Assembly: GCF_004421005.1 (NCBI RefSeq)
Contig: NZ_CP038026.1
Coordinates: 3,534,001-3,598,000 of the forward strand
Source: Pseudoduganella plicata
Lineage (GTDB): Bacteria; Pseudomonadota; Gammaproteobacteria; Burkholderiales; Burkholderiaceae_D
Length of the DNA: 64,000 nucleotides
Reading direction: 5' to 3'
The first letter of the stretch is position 1, and the number at the start of each line of letters is the position of its first letter. Position numbers and translations under genes: made by a program. Under the pieces are notes generated by a model, which saw only the letters and a list, made by a program, of their open reading frames with translations, ran no database searches and was not told the origin of the DNA. Of this stretch, positions 1 through 8,341 are shown piece by piece.

Positions 1-1
1 A

Positions 2-769
2 ACGACGTCCAGTGCCAGCTTCTCCACCGGCCTCGCCCAGCGCGGCCACAAGACGGTCGTCATCGACTTCGACGTGGGGCTGCGCAACCTGGACCTGATC
101 ATGGGTTGCGAACGCCGCGTCGTATACGACCTGATCAACGTCATCAACAAGGAAGCGTCGCTGAACCAGGCGCTGATCAAGGACAAGCACTGCGACAACC
201 TCTTTATCCTGCCGGCGTCGCAGACGCGCGACAAGGATGCGCTGTCCGAAGATGGCGTCGAGGGTGTGCTGGCCGAACTGATCAAGATGGGCTTCGACTT
301 CATCATCTGCGATTCGCCCGCCGGCATCGAGCACGGCGCGCTGATGGCGCTGACGTTTGCCGACGAGGCGCTGATCGTGACGAATCCGGAAGTGTCGTCG
401 GTACGCGATTCGGACCGTATCCTGGGCATCATCCAGGCCAAGTCGCGCCGCGCACAGTCGGGTGGCGAGCCCGTCAAGGAACATCTGCTGATCACCCGCT
501 ACTCGCCGAAGCGCGTGGAAGCGGGCGAAATGCTGAGCTATACGGACGTGCAGGAAATCCTGCGCATTCCGCTGATCGGTATCATTCCCGAATCGGAACA
601 GGTGCTGCACGCGTCGAACCAGGGCAACCCGGCCATCCATTTCAAAGGAACCGACGTGGCGGAAGCCTATGAGGACGTGGTCGCCCGCTTCATGGGCGAA
701 GAAAAGCCCCTGCGCTTCACCGATTATGAAAAACCGGGTCTCCTGAAGCGTATCTTTGGAGCAAAGTAA
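2..769 (+). CDS. minD: Septum site-determining ATPase MinD (5' truncated by window)
   Basis: MinD is the membrane-bound ATPase that recruits MinC to block FtsZ rings at the poles and that MinE makes oscillate. The reading frame is open from base 2, and the first visible residues (TTSSASFSTGLA) directly follow where the Walker A lysine loop would be. About 16 residues, including the deviant Walker A, therefore lie outside the window; the ATG at 74 is internal. The visible part has the DFDVGLRNLDLIMGCERR block, ICDSPAGIE (Walker B region) and the C-terminal amphipathic membrane-targeting helix ending KPGLLKRIFGAK. The stop codon abuts the minE ATG, so the two are co-transcribed; minC would be expected just upstream. 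Confidence 0.97.
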   Translation, partial: TTSSASFSTGLAQRGHKTVVIDFDVGLRNLDLIMGCERRVVYDLINVINKEASLNQALIKDKHCDNLFILPASQTRDKDALSEDGVEGVLAELIKMGFDFIICDSPAGIEHGALMALTFADEALIVTNPEVSSVRDSDRILGIIQAKSRRAQSGGEPVKEHLLITRYSPKRVEAGEMLSYTDVQEILRIPLIGIIPESEQVLHASNQGNPAIHFKGTDVAEAYEDVVARFMGEEKPLRFTDYEKPGLLKRIFGAK

Positions 770-1021
770 ATGGCCCTGCTATCTTTCCTGTTCCAGAGCA
801 AGCCCAAAACGGCCACGGCCGCCAAGGAGCGCCTGCAAATCATCATCGCGCGCGAACGCAACGGGCGCACGGGGCCGGATTTCCTGCCGGCACTGCACAA
901 GGAGCTGATCGAAGTCATCTCCAAGTACACCAAGGTGAATGCGGACGACATCAAGATTTCGCTGGACCGCCAGGGCAACCTGGAAGTGCTCGACGTCAAC
1001 GTCGTCCTGCCGGACGCGTAA
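770..1021 (+). CDS. minE: Cell division topological specificity factor MinE
   Basis: MinE stimulates the MinD ATPase and drives the pole-to-pole oscillation that places the division site at mid-cell. The protein is 83 residues, normal for the family. It has an N-terminal amphipathic stretch (MALLSFLF), the contact helix that binds MinD (about residues 13-30, ending IIIARERNG), and a C-terminal dimerisation/topology domain with the typical SKYTKVNADDIKISLDRQG segment. The ATG starts on the base after the minD stop codon, indicating translational coupling. No other start is plausible. Confidence 0.97.
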   Translation: MALLSFLFQSKPKTATAAKERLQIIIARERNGRTGPDFLPALHKELIEVISKYTKVNADDIKISLDRQGNLEVLDVNVVLPDA

Positions 1022-1030
1022 GCCTTCGGT

Positions 1031-1093
1031 CCACGGCCGAGCTCGTGACAACATCGGTGCCTGACCCCGATGTTGTCACGAGCTCGGCCGTGG
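1031..1093. repeat. Perfect 27-bp inverted repeat, member of a dispersed intergenic family
   Basis: Arms 1031-1057 and 1067-1093 are perfect inverse complements around a 9-base loop, TGCCTGACC. The stem contains GAGCTCGTGACAACATCGG, which recurs at 5080 and, in related form, at 35463 and 35605. The element sits between the convergent minE (ends 1021) and the DUF697-like gene (ends 1098). There is no T-tract, so if it ends transcription it is not a textbook intrinsic terminator. The repeated core suggests a lineage-specific REP-like element. Confidence 0.85.
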
Positions 1094-1097
1094 CGCA

Positions 1098-1586
1098 TTA
1101 TTCCTTCGCGGCCAGTAACTCATGCGCCACCCTGGCGCAGGCTTCCACGTGCTGGTAGCCGATCTGGCGAAACGCAAAGAAGCCGATCGCGGCCGAAGCC
1201 GCCTGTCCCGCCAGCGGCACGAAGCGCGTTGCCTGCTTCGCCAGCAGTTTCGTCCCTGACTTTTTCACCACTTTGAGCAGTAATTCGCGCGTGACGAGGC
1301 GCCCGACCAGTGCGCCGCCGACGCTGACGGCGGCCTGGTACGCAATCAGCCGGAAGCGCGGCTGCAACTTGTCGACCTGCTCCGGCGTCAGCCCGAATTC
1401 GCGGTTGACGTCCTCGATCAGCTGGGTAAACAGCTTCAGGTCCGACACGATGTCGATGCCCGGCAGCGGTACCGCCGACACGGCCGCCGACGCGGCGGCG
1501 CGCCGCCTCACCATGCCCCGGCAACGCTCCCTGACCTCGGCAATGCCCTCCGGTGACCCCGGCAACAACTCCCATCCAGTGTCCAC
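1098..1586 (-). CDS. DUF697-like (YcjF/GTPase-tail type) membrane-associated protein
   Basis: A protein of about 162 residues resembling the DUF697 region found at the C-terminus of YcjF and some dynamin-like GTPases. Visible are an arginine-rich segment (GMVRRRAAASAAVSAVPLPG), the family-like IDIVSDLKLFTQLIEDVNREFGL stretch, and three small hydrophobic, Gly/Ala-rich helices, the last GQAASAAIGFFAFRQIGYQHV. There is no GTPase domain, so this is a free-standing version. I chose the GTG at 1586, which has GGGAG 8 bases upstream, over a TTG five codons earlier at 1601. It converges on minE. The function is unknown; a role at the membrane is inferred from the hydrophobic helices. Confidence 0.75.
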   Translation of the reverse strand: MDTGWELLPGSPEGIAEVRERCRGMVRRRAAASAAVSAVPLPGIDIVSDLKLFTQLIEDVNREFGLTPEQVDKLQPRFRLIAYQAAVSVGGALVGRLVTRELLLKVVKKSGTKLLAKQATRFVPLAGQAASAAIGFFAFRQIGYQHVEACARVAHELLAAKE

Positions 1587-1817
1587 GTCGATAACTCCCA
1601 ATTAATTGCCAAATGTAAAAGTTGATTGAAAACGAAGCTTTTTGAGTGTACCGTGTATCGGCTGGACGGGCTCGCACCACTCCCGCACAAGCGCTCGTGA
1701 CAGCGCCGGCAGTTAATACCTGTCAGAAATAATTGGTATGTTTAGTAACTATTTTTGGCAATCCCTGTTATATTCCTGTGACTAAGCCTTACCCCCTCGT
1801 TTTAACTTGTCGATAAG

Positions 1818-2507
1818 ATGAAAATCGTCGTTCTAGATAATGACCGGAGTCAGACCGACCTGATATGCCAGGTGCTGACGTCGGCGGGCCACGTCTGTCA
1901 TGGTTTCCAGACCGGCAGGGATTTGTTGAGCCAACTCCGCAAGGAGGAATACGACATGCTTATCTTCGATTGGCAGGTCGGCGATATGGGAGGTGCGGAT
2001 CTGATGCGCAAAGCCCGCGAGAAACTCAACGAAAACGCGCCCGTGCTGTTCATGACCACCGCTTCCGGCGAGGACGATATCGTCGCCGGACTGGACGCCG
2101 GTGCCGAGGACTACATGATCAAGCCGCTGCGCCGCAGCGAAATGGTGGCGCGGGTGCAGGCACTGCTGCGCCGTGCGTTCCCGACCCAGAATGGTGCCGA
2201 GCAATTGCAGTTTGGCCAATATGTATTTGAAACACGGCCGGGCCGCCTGCTGATGGACGGAAACGTGCTCGATGTTACGCACAAGGAGTTTTATCTGGCG
2301 CTGCTGTTCTTCCGTAATATCGGCCGGCCACTGTCACGAGCGTATATTCACGAGGCCGTCTGGATCCGTGAGACGGAGGTTCCGTCGCGCACGATGGACA
2401 CCCATGTGTCACGTGTACGCAACAAGTTACAGCTCAAGCCCGAAAACGGCTTCCGTCTCGTACCAGTGTACAGTTACGGCTACCGCCTCGAAAAACTGGG
2501 CGGCTGA
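1818..2507 (+). CDS. OmpR/PhoB-family response regulator (orphan)
   Basis: A two-domain DNA-binding response regulator of 229 residues. The receiver domain (about 1-118) has the acidic pair DND near residue 7, the phospho-acceptor Asp51 in IFDWQVGDM, a conserved Thr in FMTTAS and the switch Lys in YMIKPLRR. The C-terminal winged helix (about 130-225) has the usual HKEFYLALLFF and RTMDTHVSRVRNKL helices and the YSYGYRLE hairpin. No histidine kinase gene lies on either side, so the partner and target are unknown. Upstream lies a 216-base AT-richer gap containing a possible -10 (TATATT, 1769-1774). hemA follows in the same direction after 124 bases. Confidence 0.9.
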   Translation: MKIVVLDNDRSQTDLICQVLTSAGHVCHGFQTGRDLLSQLRKEEYDMLIFDWQVGDMGGADLMRKAREKLNENAPVLFMTTASGEDDIVAGLDAGAEDYMIKPLRRSEMVARVQALLRRAFPTQNGAEQLQFGQYVFETRPGRLLMDGNVLDVTHKEFYLALLFFRNIGRPLSRAYIHEAVWIRETEVPSRTMDTHVSRVRNKLQLKPENGFRLVPVYSYGYRLEKLGG

Positions 2508-2543
2508 CCGCGTAGTGACCTTCAAGCGGCCGCTGGGACGATT

Positions 2544-2567
2544 TGTCCTAGCCTTTCCGCTAGGACA
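2544..2567. other. 9-bp perfect inverted repeat upstream of hemA
   Basis: TGTCCTAGC (2544-2552) and GCTAGGACA (2559-2567) pair perfectly across a 6-base spacer. It lies 36 bases after the response-regulator stop codon and about 30 bases before the likely hemA -10 hexamer. With no T-run after it, it could be a weak terminator for the regulator gene or an operator near the hemA promoter; the sequence alone does not decide. Confidence 0.45.
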
Positions 2568-2596
2568 TACACCGAGCCCGGTGCCCGCATCGGGGG

Positions 2597-2602
2597 TATA
2601 AT
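2597..2602 (+). promoter_or_regulatory. Likely -10 element for hemA
   Basis: A consensus TATAAT lies 30 bases upstream of the hemA ATG. No good -35 is visible at 17 bases spacing, so the promoter may depend on the GGG-rich extended region or on an activator. Confidence 0.45.
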
Positions 2603-2631
2603 GTCCACCTACGTCCTTGATTTTTCAAGAA

Positions 2632-3906
2632 ATGCAACTCCTAGCCGTCGGACTCAACCACACTACAGCTCCGGTCGCCCTGCGCGAACGGCTGGCGTTC
2701 GCGCCTGATCAGCTGGGTACGGCTGTCCGGGCGGCGCGCAACTGGTTCCAGCGGCTCGATACGCGCGGCAGCGACGAAGCCGCAATCCTGTCGACCTGTA
2801 ACCGCACCGAACTGTATGCGGCCAGCGCGGCGGACAATCCTCTCGACGTGGGTGCGCACTTCCTGGCCGACTTCCACAAGCTGAACTACGGCGAACTGCG
2901 TCCGCACCTGTACATGCTGCCTCAGCACGAAGCGGTGCGGCACACGTTCCGCGTGGCGTCCGGGCTCGATTCGATGGTGCTGGGCGAAACGCAGATCCTG
3001 GGCCAGATCAAGGATGCGATCCGGACGGCTGACGAAGCGGGCGGCCTCGGCACTTACCTGCACCAGTTGTTCCAGCGCAGTTTCTCTGTTGCCAAGGAAG
3101 TGCGCAGCACGACGGAAATCGGCGCGCACAGCGTGTCGATGGCCGCTGCCGCCGTCCGGCTGTCGCAGCGCATTTTCGACAAGATCAGCCAGCAGAACGT
3201 GCTGTTCATCGGCGCCGGCGAGATGATCGAGCTGTGCGCCACGCACTTTGCCGCGCAGACGCCGAAGTCGATCACGGTTGCCAACCGTACGCTGGAGCGG
3301 GGCGAAGCGCTGGCGCACCGCTTCAACGGCCAGGCCGTCCGTCTGGCCGATCTGCAAAACCAGCTGCATCAGTATGACATCCTGATTTCGTCGACGGCAT
3401 CGTCACTGCCGCTGATCGGCCTTGGCATGGTCGAGCGCGCCATCAAGGCGCGCCGCCACAAGCCGATGTTCATGGTCGACCTTGCCGTGCCGCGCGATAT
3501 CGAGCCCGAAGTGGCGCGGCTGAACGACGTGTTCCTGTACACCGTCGACGACCTGGCCGACGTTGTCCAGACCGGCATCGAGAACCGGCAAGCCGCCGTG
3601 GCGCAAGCCGAAGCCATCATCGAAACGCGCGTGCAGTCGTTCATGCACTGGGTCGACGACCGCGCGGTCGTCCCCGTCATCCAGGGCCTGCAGGAAAACG
3701 GCGAAGCCATCCGCCTGGCCGAACTGGAACGCGCCCGCAAGCTGCTGGCCAGGGGCGAGCATATCGATGCCGTGCTGGAAGCACTGTCCAAGGGCCTGAC
3801 CGCGAAGTTCATGCATGGTCCGCAGCAGGCGCTGCACCGGGCGCAAGGCGAAGACCGCGCCCAACTGGCCGAACTGCTGCCCCAGCTCTTCCGCGGCCGC
3901 CGTTAG
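2632..3906 (+). CDS. hemA: Glutamyl-tRNA reductase
   Basis: HemA reduces the glutamate on tRNA-Glu to glutamate-1-semialdehyde with NADPH, the first committed step of C5 tetrapyrrole synthesis. The protein is 424 residues. It shows the family N-terminus [15 protein letters not shown], the catalytic Cys56 in STCNRTELY, the [10 protein letters not shown] block and the Rossmann-like [12 protein letters not shown] segment. The frame extends five codons upstream to a TTG at 2617, but the conserved N-terminus begins at the ATG 2632. prfA follows after 79 bases, matching the common hemA-prfA order. Confidence 0.97.
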   Translation: MQLLAVGLNHTTAPVALRERLAFAPDQLGTAVRAARNWFQRLDTRGSDEAAILSTCNRTELYAASAADNPLDVGAHFLADFHKLNYGELRPHLYMLPQHEAVRHTFRVASGLDSMVLGETQILGQIKDAIRTADEAGGLGTYLHQLFQRSFSVAKEVRSTTEIGAHSVSMAAAAVRLSQRIFDKISQQNVLFIGAGEMIELCATHFAAQTPKSITVANRTLERGEALAHRFNGQAVRLADLQNQLHQYDILISSTASSLPLIGLGMVERAIKARRHKPMFMVDLAVPRDIEPEVARLNDVFLYTVDDLADVVQTGIENRQAAVAQAEAIIETRVQSFMHWVDDRAVVPVIQGLQENGEAIRLAELERARKLLARGEHIDAVLEALSKGLTAKFMHGPQQALHRAQGEDRAQLAELLPQLFRGRR

Positions 3907-3985
3907 CGCCCCCCATCCGTCAGTGCGCCGCGTCCCGCGGCATTCGTTGTTCCCCATTCGTTGTTCTTTTTCCGACGTCGAGATT

Positions 3986-5062
3986 ATGAAACCATCCATG
4001 TTGTCCAAGCTGGACCAACTTGCCAACCGCCTGGTCGAGCTGGACGAACTGCTGATGTCCGAAGGCGCGACCGCCAATATGGACAGCTACCGCAAGATGA
4101 CGCGCGAGCACAGCGAGCTGGGCCCGCTGGTGGCGCTGTACAAGCATTACCAGAGCGCGCAAGCCGACATCGCCGAGGCGCAGGCCATGCTGGCCGACCC
4201 GGACATGAAGGAGTTCGCCCAGGACGAGATCGAGTCCGGCAAGGCAAAGCTGGCCGAGCTGGAACTGGACCTGCAAAAAATGCTGCTGCCGAAGGACGTC
4301 AACGACGAGCGCAACATCTTCCTGGAGATCCGCGCCGGCACGGGCGGCGACGAATCGGCCCTGTTCGCGGGCGACCTGCTGCGCATGTACACCCGCTTTG
4401 CCGAGCGCAGCCGCTGGCAGGTGGAGATCGTCAGCGCGTCGGAAAGCGACCTGGGCGGCTATCGCGAAGTGATCGCCCGCATCGTCGGCCATGGCGCGTA
4501 CTCGAAACTGAAATTCGAATCCGGCGGCCACCGCGTGCAGCGTGTGCCGGCCACGGAAACGCAGGGGCGCATCCACACGTCCGCGTGCACGGTGGCCGTG
4601 ATGCCGGAAGCGGACGAGGTGGAAGACGTCCATATCAACCCGGCCGACCTGCGCATCGACACCTATCGGGCGTCGGGCGCGGGCGGGCAGCACATCAACA
4701 AGACCGACTCCGCCGTCCGCCTGACGCACTTGCCGACGGGTATTGTGGTTGAATGCCAGGACGACCGCTCGCAGCACAAGAACAAGGCATCGGCCCTGAA
4801 AGTGCTGGCCGCGCGCATCAAGGACGTGCAACTGCGCGAACAGCAGTCGAAGGAAGCAGCTACCCGTAAAAGCCTGATCGGCAGCGGCGACCGCAGCGAG
4901 CGCATCCGCACCTATAACTTCCCGCAAGGCCGGATGACGGATCACCGCATCAACCTGACGTTGTACAAGCTCGACATGATCATGGATGGCGACCTGGTCG
5001 AACTGACCAACGCCCTGTCGGCCGAGCACCAGGCCGAGCAGCTCGCAGCGCTGGGCGATTGA
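3986..5062 (+). CDS. prfA: Peptide chain release factor 1
   Basis: RF1 reads UAA and UAG stop codons and triggers peptide release. The 358-residue protein has the PxT anticodon tripeptide (Pro188-Ala-Thr190 in RVPATETQG) that marks RF1 rather than RF2, and the catalytic GGQ loop ([13 protein letters not shown] at 233-235). The start [10 protein letters not shown] matches the family. The frame stays open much further upstream into the 3' end of hemA, but that extension is not homologous. The RF methyltransferase gene prmC lies one gene downstream, separated by dsbB. Confidence 0.97.
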   Translation: MKPSMLSKLDQLANRLVELDELLMSEGATANMDSYRKMTREHSELGPLVALYKHYQSAQADIAEAQAMLADPDMKEFAQDEIESGKAKLAELELDLQKMLLPKDVNDERNIFLEIRAGTGGDESALFAGDLLRMYTRFAERSRWQVEIVSASESDLGGYREVIARIVGHGAYSKLKFESGGHRVQRVPATETQGRIHTSACTVAVMPEADEVEDVHINPADLRIDTYRASGAGGQHINKTDSAVRLTHLPTGIVVECQDDRSQHKNKASALKVLAARIKDVQLREQQSKEAATRKSLIGSGDRSERIRTYNFPQGRMTDHRINLTLYKLDMIMDGDLVELTNALSAEHQAEQLAALGD

Positions 5063-5079
5063 CGCCAACGGCCGGGTTC

Positions 5080-5176
5080 GTGACAACATCGGGGTCAGGC
5101 ACCAAAACCGTCACGAGCTCGACCATTAAAGGGCAACCCTATGTCCCAATGCGGTGCCTGACACCGTGGTGGGACA
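5080..5176. repeat. Composite intergenic repeat (CAGGCACC family) after prfA
   Basis: This begins 17 bases after the prfA stop codon. Its left part, 5080-5114, is nearly identical to the left arms at 35463 and 35605 and shares GTGACAACATCGG with 1031. Its right part, 5142-5176, is a separate imperfect palindrome starting TGTCCCA and ending TGGGACA, with an inner GGTGCCTGACACC. GAGCTCGA follows the first part. The 207-base gap between prfA and dsbB holds this element and otherwise nothing recognisable apart from a weak AT-rich stretch near 5225. Confidence 0.75.
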
Positions 5177-5269
5177 CGGGCTCGACTGTCGTCTGTTCAG
5201 CGGCGGCCAAGGCGAGCGCGGTGCTTTATGCGAGAATTAGCCTTGACCATCCACCAACACCAATACACG

Positions 5270-5737
5270 ATGAACTCGCGCACCATTCTCCTGGCGTCCG
5301 CCGCCGTCTGCTTCCTCCTGATTGCCGTGGCGCTGTACCTGCAGCATGTGGTGGATTTGCTGCCCTGCCCGCTGTGCGTGATCCAGCGTTACCTGTTCCT
5401 GGCAATCGCCATCGGCTGTTTGATCGGCGCGTTCGCGCGCAAGCCGAAGCTGGGCGCGGGAATCGGGCTGGCCGCCGGTGTGGCGGGACTGTGGTATGTC
5501 GGCGAACACCTGTATGTGCTGGCCCATCCCGGCTTTTCCTGCGGCATCGACCCGAAGCAGACGTTCCTGAACAAGCTGCCCACGGCCACGTACCTGCCGT
5601 GGGTGTTCCAGGCCGACGGCCTGTGCGAGAACGCCACCGAAGGTTTTCTCGGCCTGTCGATTCCGCAATGGTCGGCCGTCTGGTTCGTCATCCTGACGGC
5701 CACGATGCTGTGGGTGCTGGTGCGCCGCCGCGCATGA
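5270..5737 (+). CDS. dsbB: Disulfide bond formation protein DsbB
   Basis: DsbB is the inner-membrane quinone reductase that reoxidises periplasmic DsbA. The 155-residue protein has four hydrophobic segments (about 5-23, 38-56, 63-84, 134-151). The first periplasmic loop carries the CPLC redox pair (Cys33, Cys36), and the second loop carries the other pair (Cys91 in GFSCGID and Cys119 in DGLCEN). I chose ATG 5270; an in-frame ATG at 5228 would add a non-hydrophobic, His-rich leader unlike the family. Its stop overlaps the prmC start (ATGA), so it is coupled to prmC. Its placement between prfA and prmC is unusual. Confidence 0.93.
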   Translation: MNSRTILLASAAVCFLLIAVALYLQHVVDLLPCPLCVIQRYLFLAIAIGCLIGAFARKPKLGAGIGLAAGVAGLWYVGEHLYVLAHPGFSCGIDPKQTFLNKLPTATYLPWVFQADGLCENATEGFLGLSIPQWSAVWFVILTATMLWVLVRRRA

Positions 5738-6564
5738 CGTCCCTCGTTCCTCCCGGCGCCACCGTCGCGTCGCTGCAGCGTCAGGCGCTACTCGATCCGG
5801 TCGACAATCGCATCCTGCTGTGCCACGCGTTGAACCTGTCGCGCACGGCGCTGATCACGCAATCGGACCGCGTGCTGACGGCCGACGAAGCGGCGCGCCT
5901 GTCCGCCCTGCTGCAACGCCGGCTCGATGGCGAACCGGTCGCGTACATCATCGGCAGGCGCGAGTTTTACGGCCTCGATTTCGACTTGACACCGGCCGTG
6001 CTGATCCCCCGGCCCGAAACGGAACTCCTGGTCGAACTGGCGCTGGAGCGCCTGCCGCCGCGCGGGCGCGTGCTGGACATGGGCACCGGCAGCGGCGCCA
6101 TTGCCGTCGCACTGGCGCACACACGGCCCGACGCCACCGTTACCGCCCTGGATGTCAGTCCGGACGCCCTCGCCGTTGCCCGCCGCAATGCGAGCAGCAA
6201 CGACGCGACGGTGCGCTTCCTGCACAGCGACTGGTTCGGCGCCACCGCGGACGAGACGTTCGACCTGATCGTCTCCAATCCTCCTTACATCGCCGACGGC
6301 GACCGCCACCTGGCCGAAGGGGACTTGCGCTTCGAGCCGGCCGGCGCGCTGACCGATTACGCCGACGGCCTGTCCGCGCTGCGCCGGATCGTCGCCGGCG
6401 CGCCGGCGCACCTGGAGCGGGGTGCCTGGCTGCTGATGGAACACGGCTACGACCAGTCCGATGCCGTTCAGGAACTGCTGACGGCCCACGGCTATACCGA
6501 CGTGCAGAGCTGGCACGACCTGGCCGGCATTGCCCGCGTCACGGGCGGACGCACCCTGCGTTAA
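5734..6564 (+). CDS. prmC: Release factor glutamine N5-methyltransferase PrmC
   Basis: PrmC methylates the Gln of the GGQ motif of release factors 1 and 2 using S-adenosylmethionine. The 276-residue protein has an N-terminal helical domain, the SAM-binding DMGTGSGAIAVAL motif (about 115-127), an acidic ribose-binding ALDVSPDAL segment, and the catalytic NPPY (182-185, in VSNPPYIAD). It starts at ATG 5734, overlapping the dsbB stop by four bases. The substrate gene prfA lies just upstream, as in many proteobacteria but with dsbB in between. Confidence 0.96.
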   Translation: MTSLVPPGATVASLQRQALLDPVDNRILLCHALNLSRTALITQSDRVLTADEAARLSALLQRRLDGEPVAYIIGRREFYGLDFDLTPAVLIPRPETELLVELALERLPPRGRVLDMGTGSGAIAVALAHTRPDATVTALDVSPDALAVARRNASSNDATVRFLHSDWFGATADETFDLIVSNPPYIADGDRHLAEGDLRFEPAGALTDYADGLSALRRIVAGAPAHLERGAWLLMEHGYDQSDAVQELLTAHGYTDVQSWHDLAGIARVTGGRTLR

Positions 6565-6724
6565 ACAGCGCGCGGATCGGTCCGCCGCCCTTTGCTAGAA
6601 TCCCAAGCAGGCCCTCCCCGCTGCCCGTTTTTTTGGCAACGGCGGAGCCTCCACGCGCATTTTGCCGATTTCGGTTACTCTCGCACCAAATATTTGGTTA
6701 GATGCACAAGAAAGGAATAGCAAA

Positions 6725-8317
6725 TTGTCCAGTCTATTGACGCGCCGTCTGGCCCTGTTGGCCGGTGAACCGCACCGTAACGTGCTGCGGGGCGGCTTGC
6801 GTGGCATCGAGCGGGAGACCCTGCGGGTCCAGCCAAACGGCAACCTGGCGCATACGCCCCACCCGGCCGGCTGGGGCTCGGCACTGACGCATGCCGAGAT
6901 CACGACCGATTACGCGGAAACGCTGGCCGAGTTCATCACGCCGGCCGAAGCGGACATCGGCACGACGCTGGAAAAGCTCGACGGCATCCACCGTTTTGCG
7001 TACTCGAAGCTGGGCGACGAGCTGCTGTGGAGCCAGTCGATGCCGTGCCAGCTGCCGGCCGAGGAAGACATCGAGATCGCGTGGTACGGCAAATCGAACC
7101 TGGGCATGCTCAAGCACGTCTACCGCCGCGGCCTCGCGCTGCGCTACGGCAAAGCGATGCAGTGCATCGCCGGGATTCACTATAACTACTCGCTGGACGA
7201 AAAACTGTGGCGCATCCTGGCCGAAGACGAAGGCGCCGGGCAGAAGTCGCCCGTCGCTTATCAGTCGGAAGCCTACCTGGCCACGATCCGCAACTTCCGC
7301 CGCCACAGCTGGCTGCTGATGTACCTGTTCGGCGCCTCGCCGGCGCTGAACAGCAGCTTCCTGCGCGGTCGTCCGCATCAACTGGAAACGCTGTCGGCGG
7401 ACACCTTGTACCTGCCGTATGCAACCAGCCTGCGCATGAGCGACCTGGGTTACCAGAACGACGCGCAGTCGGGCCTGTCCCCGCACGAGAACAGCCTTGA
7501 CAGCTATGTCGCCACGTTGACGCGCGCCGTCAACCAGCCCTACGAGCCCTACCAGAAGATCGGCACCAGGGATGCGAATGGCGAATGGCAGCAGCTGTCG
7601 ACCAACGTGCTCCAGATCGAAAACGAGTATTACTCGACGATTCGTCCCAAACGCGTGATCCGCACCGGCGAGCGGCCAATCCAGGCGTTATGCAGCCGCG
7701 GCGTGCAGTACATCGAAGTGCGCTGCATGGACGTCGACCCGTTCGAACCGGTCGGCATCAGCGAACAGGCCGGCCGCTTCCTCGACGCCTTCCTGCTGTT
7801 CTGCGCACTGGAGGAAAGTCCGCCGATCACGGAAACCTGCGGCGAAATCCTGGCGCGCAACTTCGCCCGCACCGTCAAGGAAGGCCGCCGCCCGGGCCTG
7901 ACCTTGACGCGCGACGGCAAGGAGGTCACCCTGCAGGAATGGGGCCGCGACCTGGTGGAGCGCATCCGTCCCGCCGCCGAGCTGCTCGATTCCCTGCGTG
8001 GCGACAGCGCGCACGCAACCTCGCTGGCCGCGCAGGCCGGGAAGCTGGCGGACCCGGAGCGCACGCCGTCGGCGGCCGTCATGCGCGAACTGCTCGCCAA
8101 TGGCAAGTCGTTTGCCGACTTCGGCCTGCGCCAGAGCGAGAAGCACGCGGCATACTTCCGTTCGCACCCACCGAGCGCCGAACAGGCCGCGTACTTCGAC
8201 GCCATGGCGCGCCAGTCGCTGGCCGAACAGGCCGAGATCGAGCGGGCCCAGACGGGCAATTTCGACGACTACGTGGCGGCCTATCGCAACAGCAACCTGT
8301 GCCACGATCATCCGTAA
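6725..8317 (+). CDS. gshA: Glutamate-cysteine ligase, E. coli GshA type
   Basis: GshA joins L-glutamate and L-cysteine with ATP, the first and rate-limiting step of glutathione synthesis. The protein matches the E. coli-type ligase throughout, for example [65 protein letters not shown] and [18 protein letters not shown] chose the TTG start at 6725 (530 residues), preceded by AGAAAGGA at about 9 bases; the frame also contains an upstream TTG at 6662 with no such site. A 12-bp palindrome CCAAATATTTGG (6686-6697) lies in the leader and might be a regulatory site. Confidence 0.94.
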   Translation: MSSLLTRRLALLAGEPHRNVLRGGLRGIERETLRVQPNGNLAHTPHPAGWGSALTHAEITTDYAETLAEFITPAEADIGTTLEKLDGIHRFAYSKLGDELLWSQSMPCQLPAEEDIEIAWYGKSNLGMLKHVYRRGLALRYGKAMQCIAGIHYNYSLDEKLWRILAEDEGAGQKSPVAYQSEAYLATIRNFRRHSWLLMYLFGASPALNSSFLRGRPHQLETLSADTLYLPYATSLRMSDLGYQNDAQSGLSPHENSLDSYVATLTRAVNQPYEPYQKIGTRDANGEWQQLSTNVLQIENEYYSTIRPKRVIRTGERPIQALCSRGVQYIEVRCMDVDPFEPVGISEQAGRFLDAFLLFCALEESPPITETCGEILARNFARTVKEGRRPGLTLTRDGKEVTLQEWGRDLVERIRPAAELLDSLRGDSAHATSLAAQAGKLADPERTPSAAVMRELLANGKSFADFGLRQSEKHAAYFRSHPPSAEQAAYFDAMARQSLAEQAEIERAQTGNFDDYVAAYRNSNLCHDHP

Positions 8318-8341
8318 GCATGGTCACCATGCGGGGCGCGC

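Noticed and set aside
3941..3970. Direct repeat CATTCGTTGTTC twice before prfA.
   Set aside because: Only two short units, no inverted symmetry and no relation to other repeats; probably a chance local duplication.
5059..5733. Upstream extension of the prmC frame across the prfA-dsbB gap and dsbB.
   Set aside because: Composition is mirror-like and the DsbB reading frame with its four cysteines is the real product; PrmC homology begins at ATG 5734.
6610..6650. Possible hairpin with a T-run between prmC and gshA.
   Set aside because: Pairing between CGCTGCC and GGCAACGG is poor and the T-run lies in the loop, so it is not a credible terminator.
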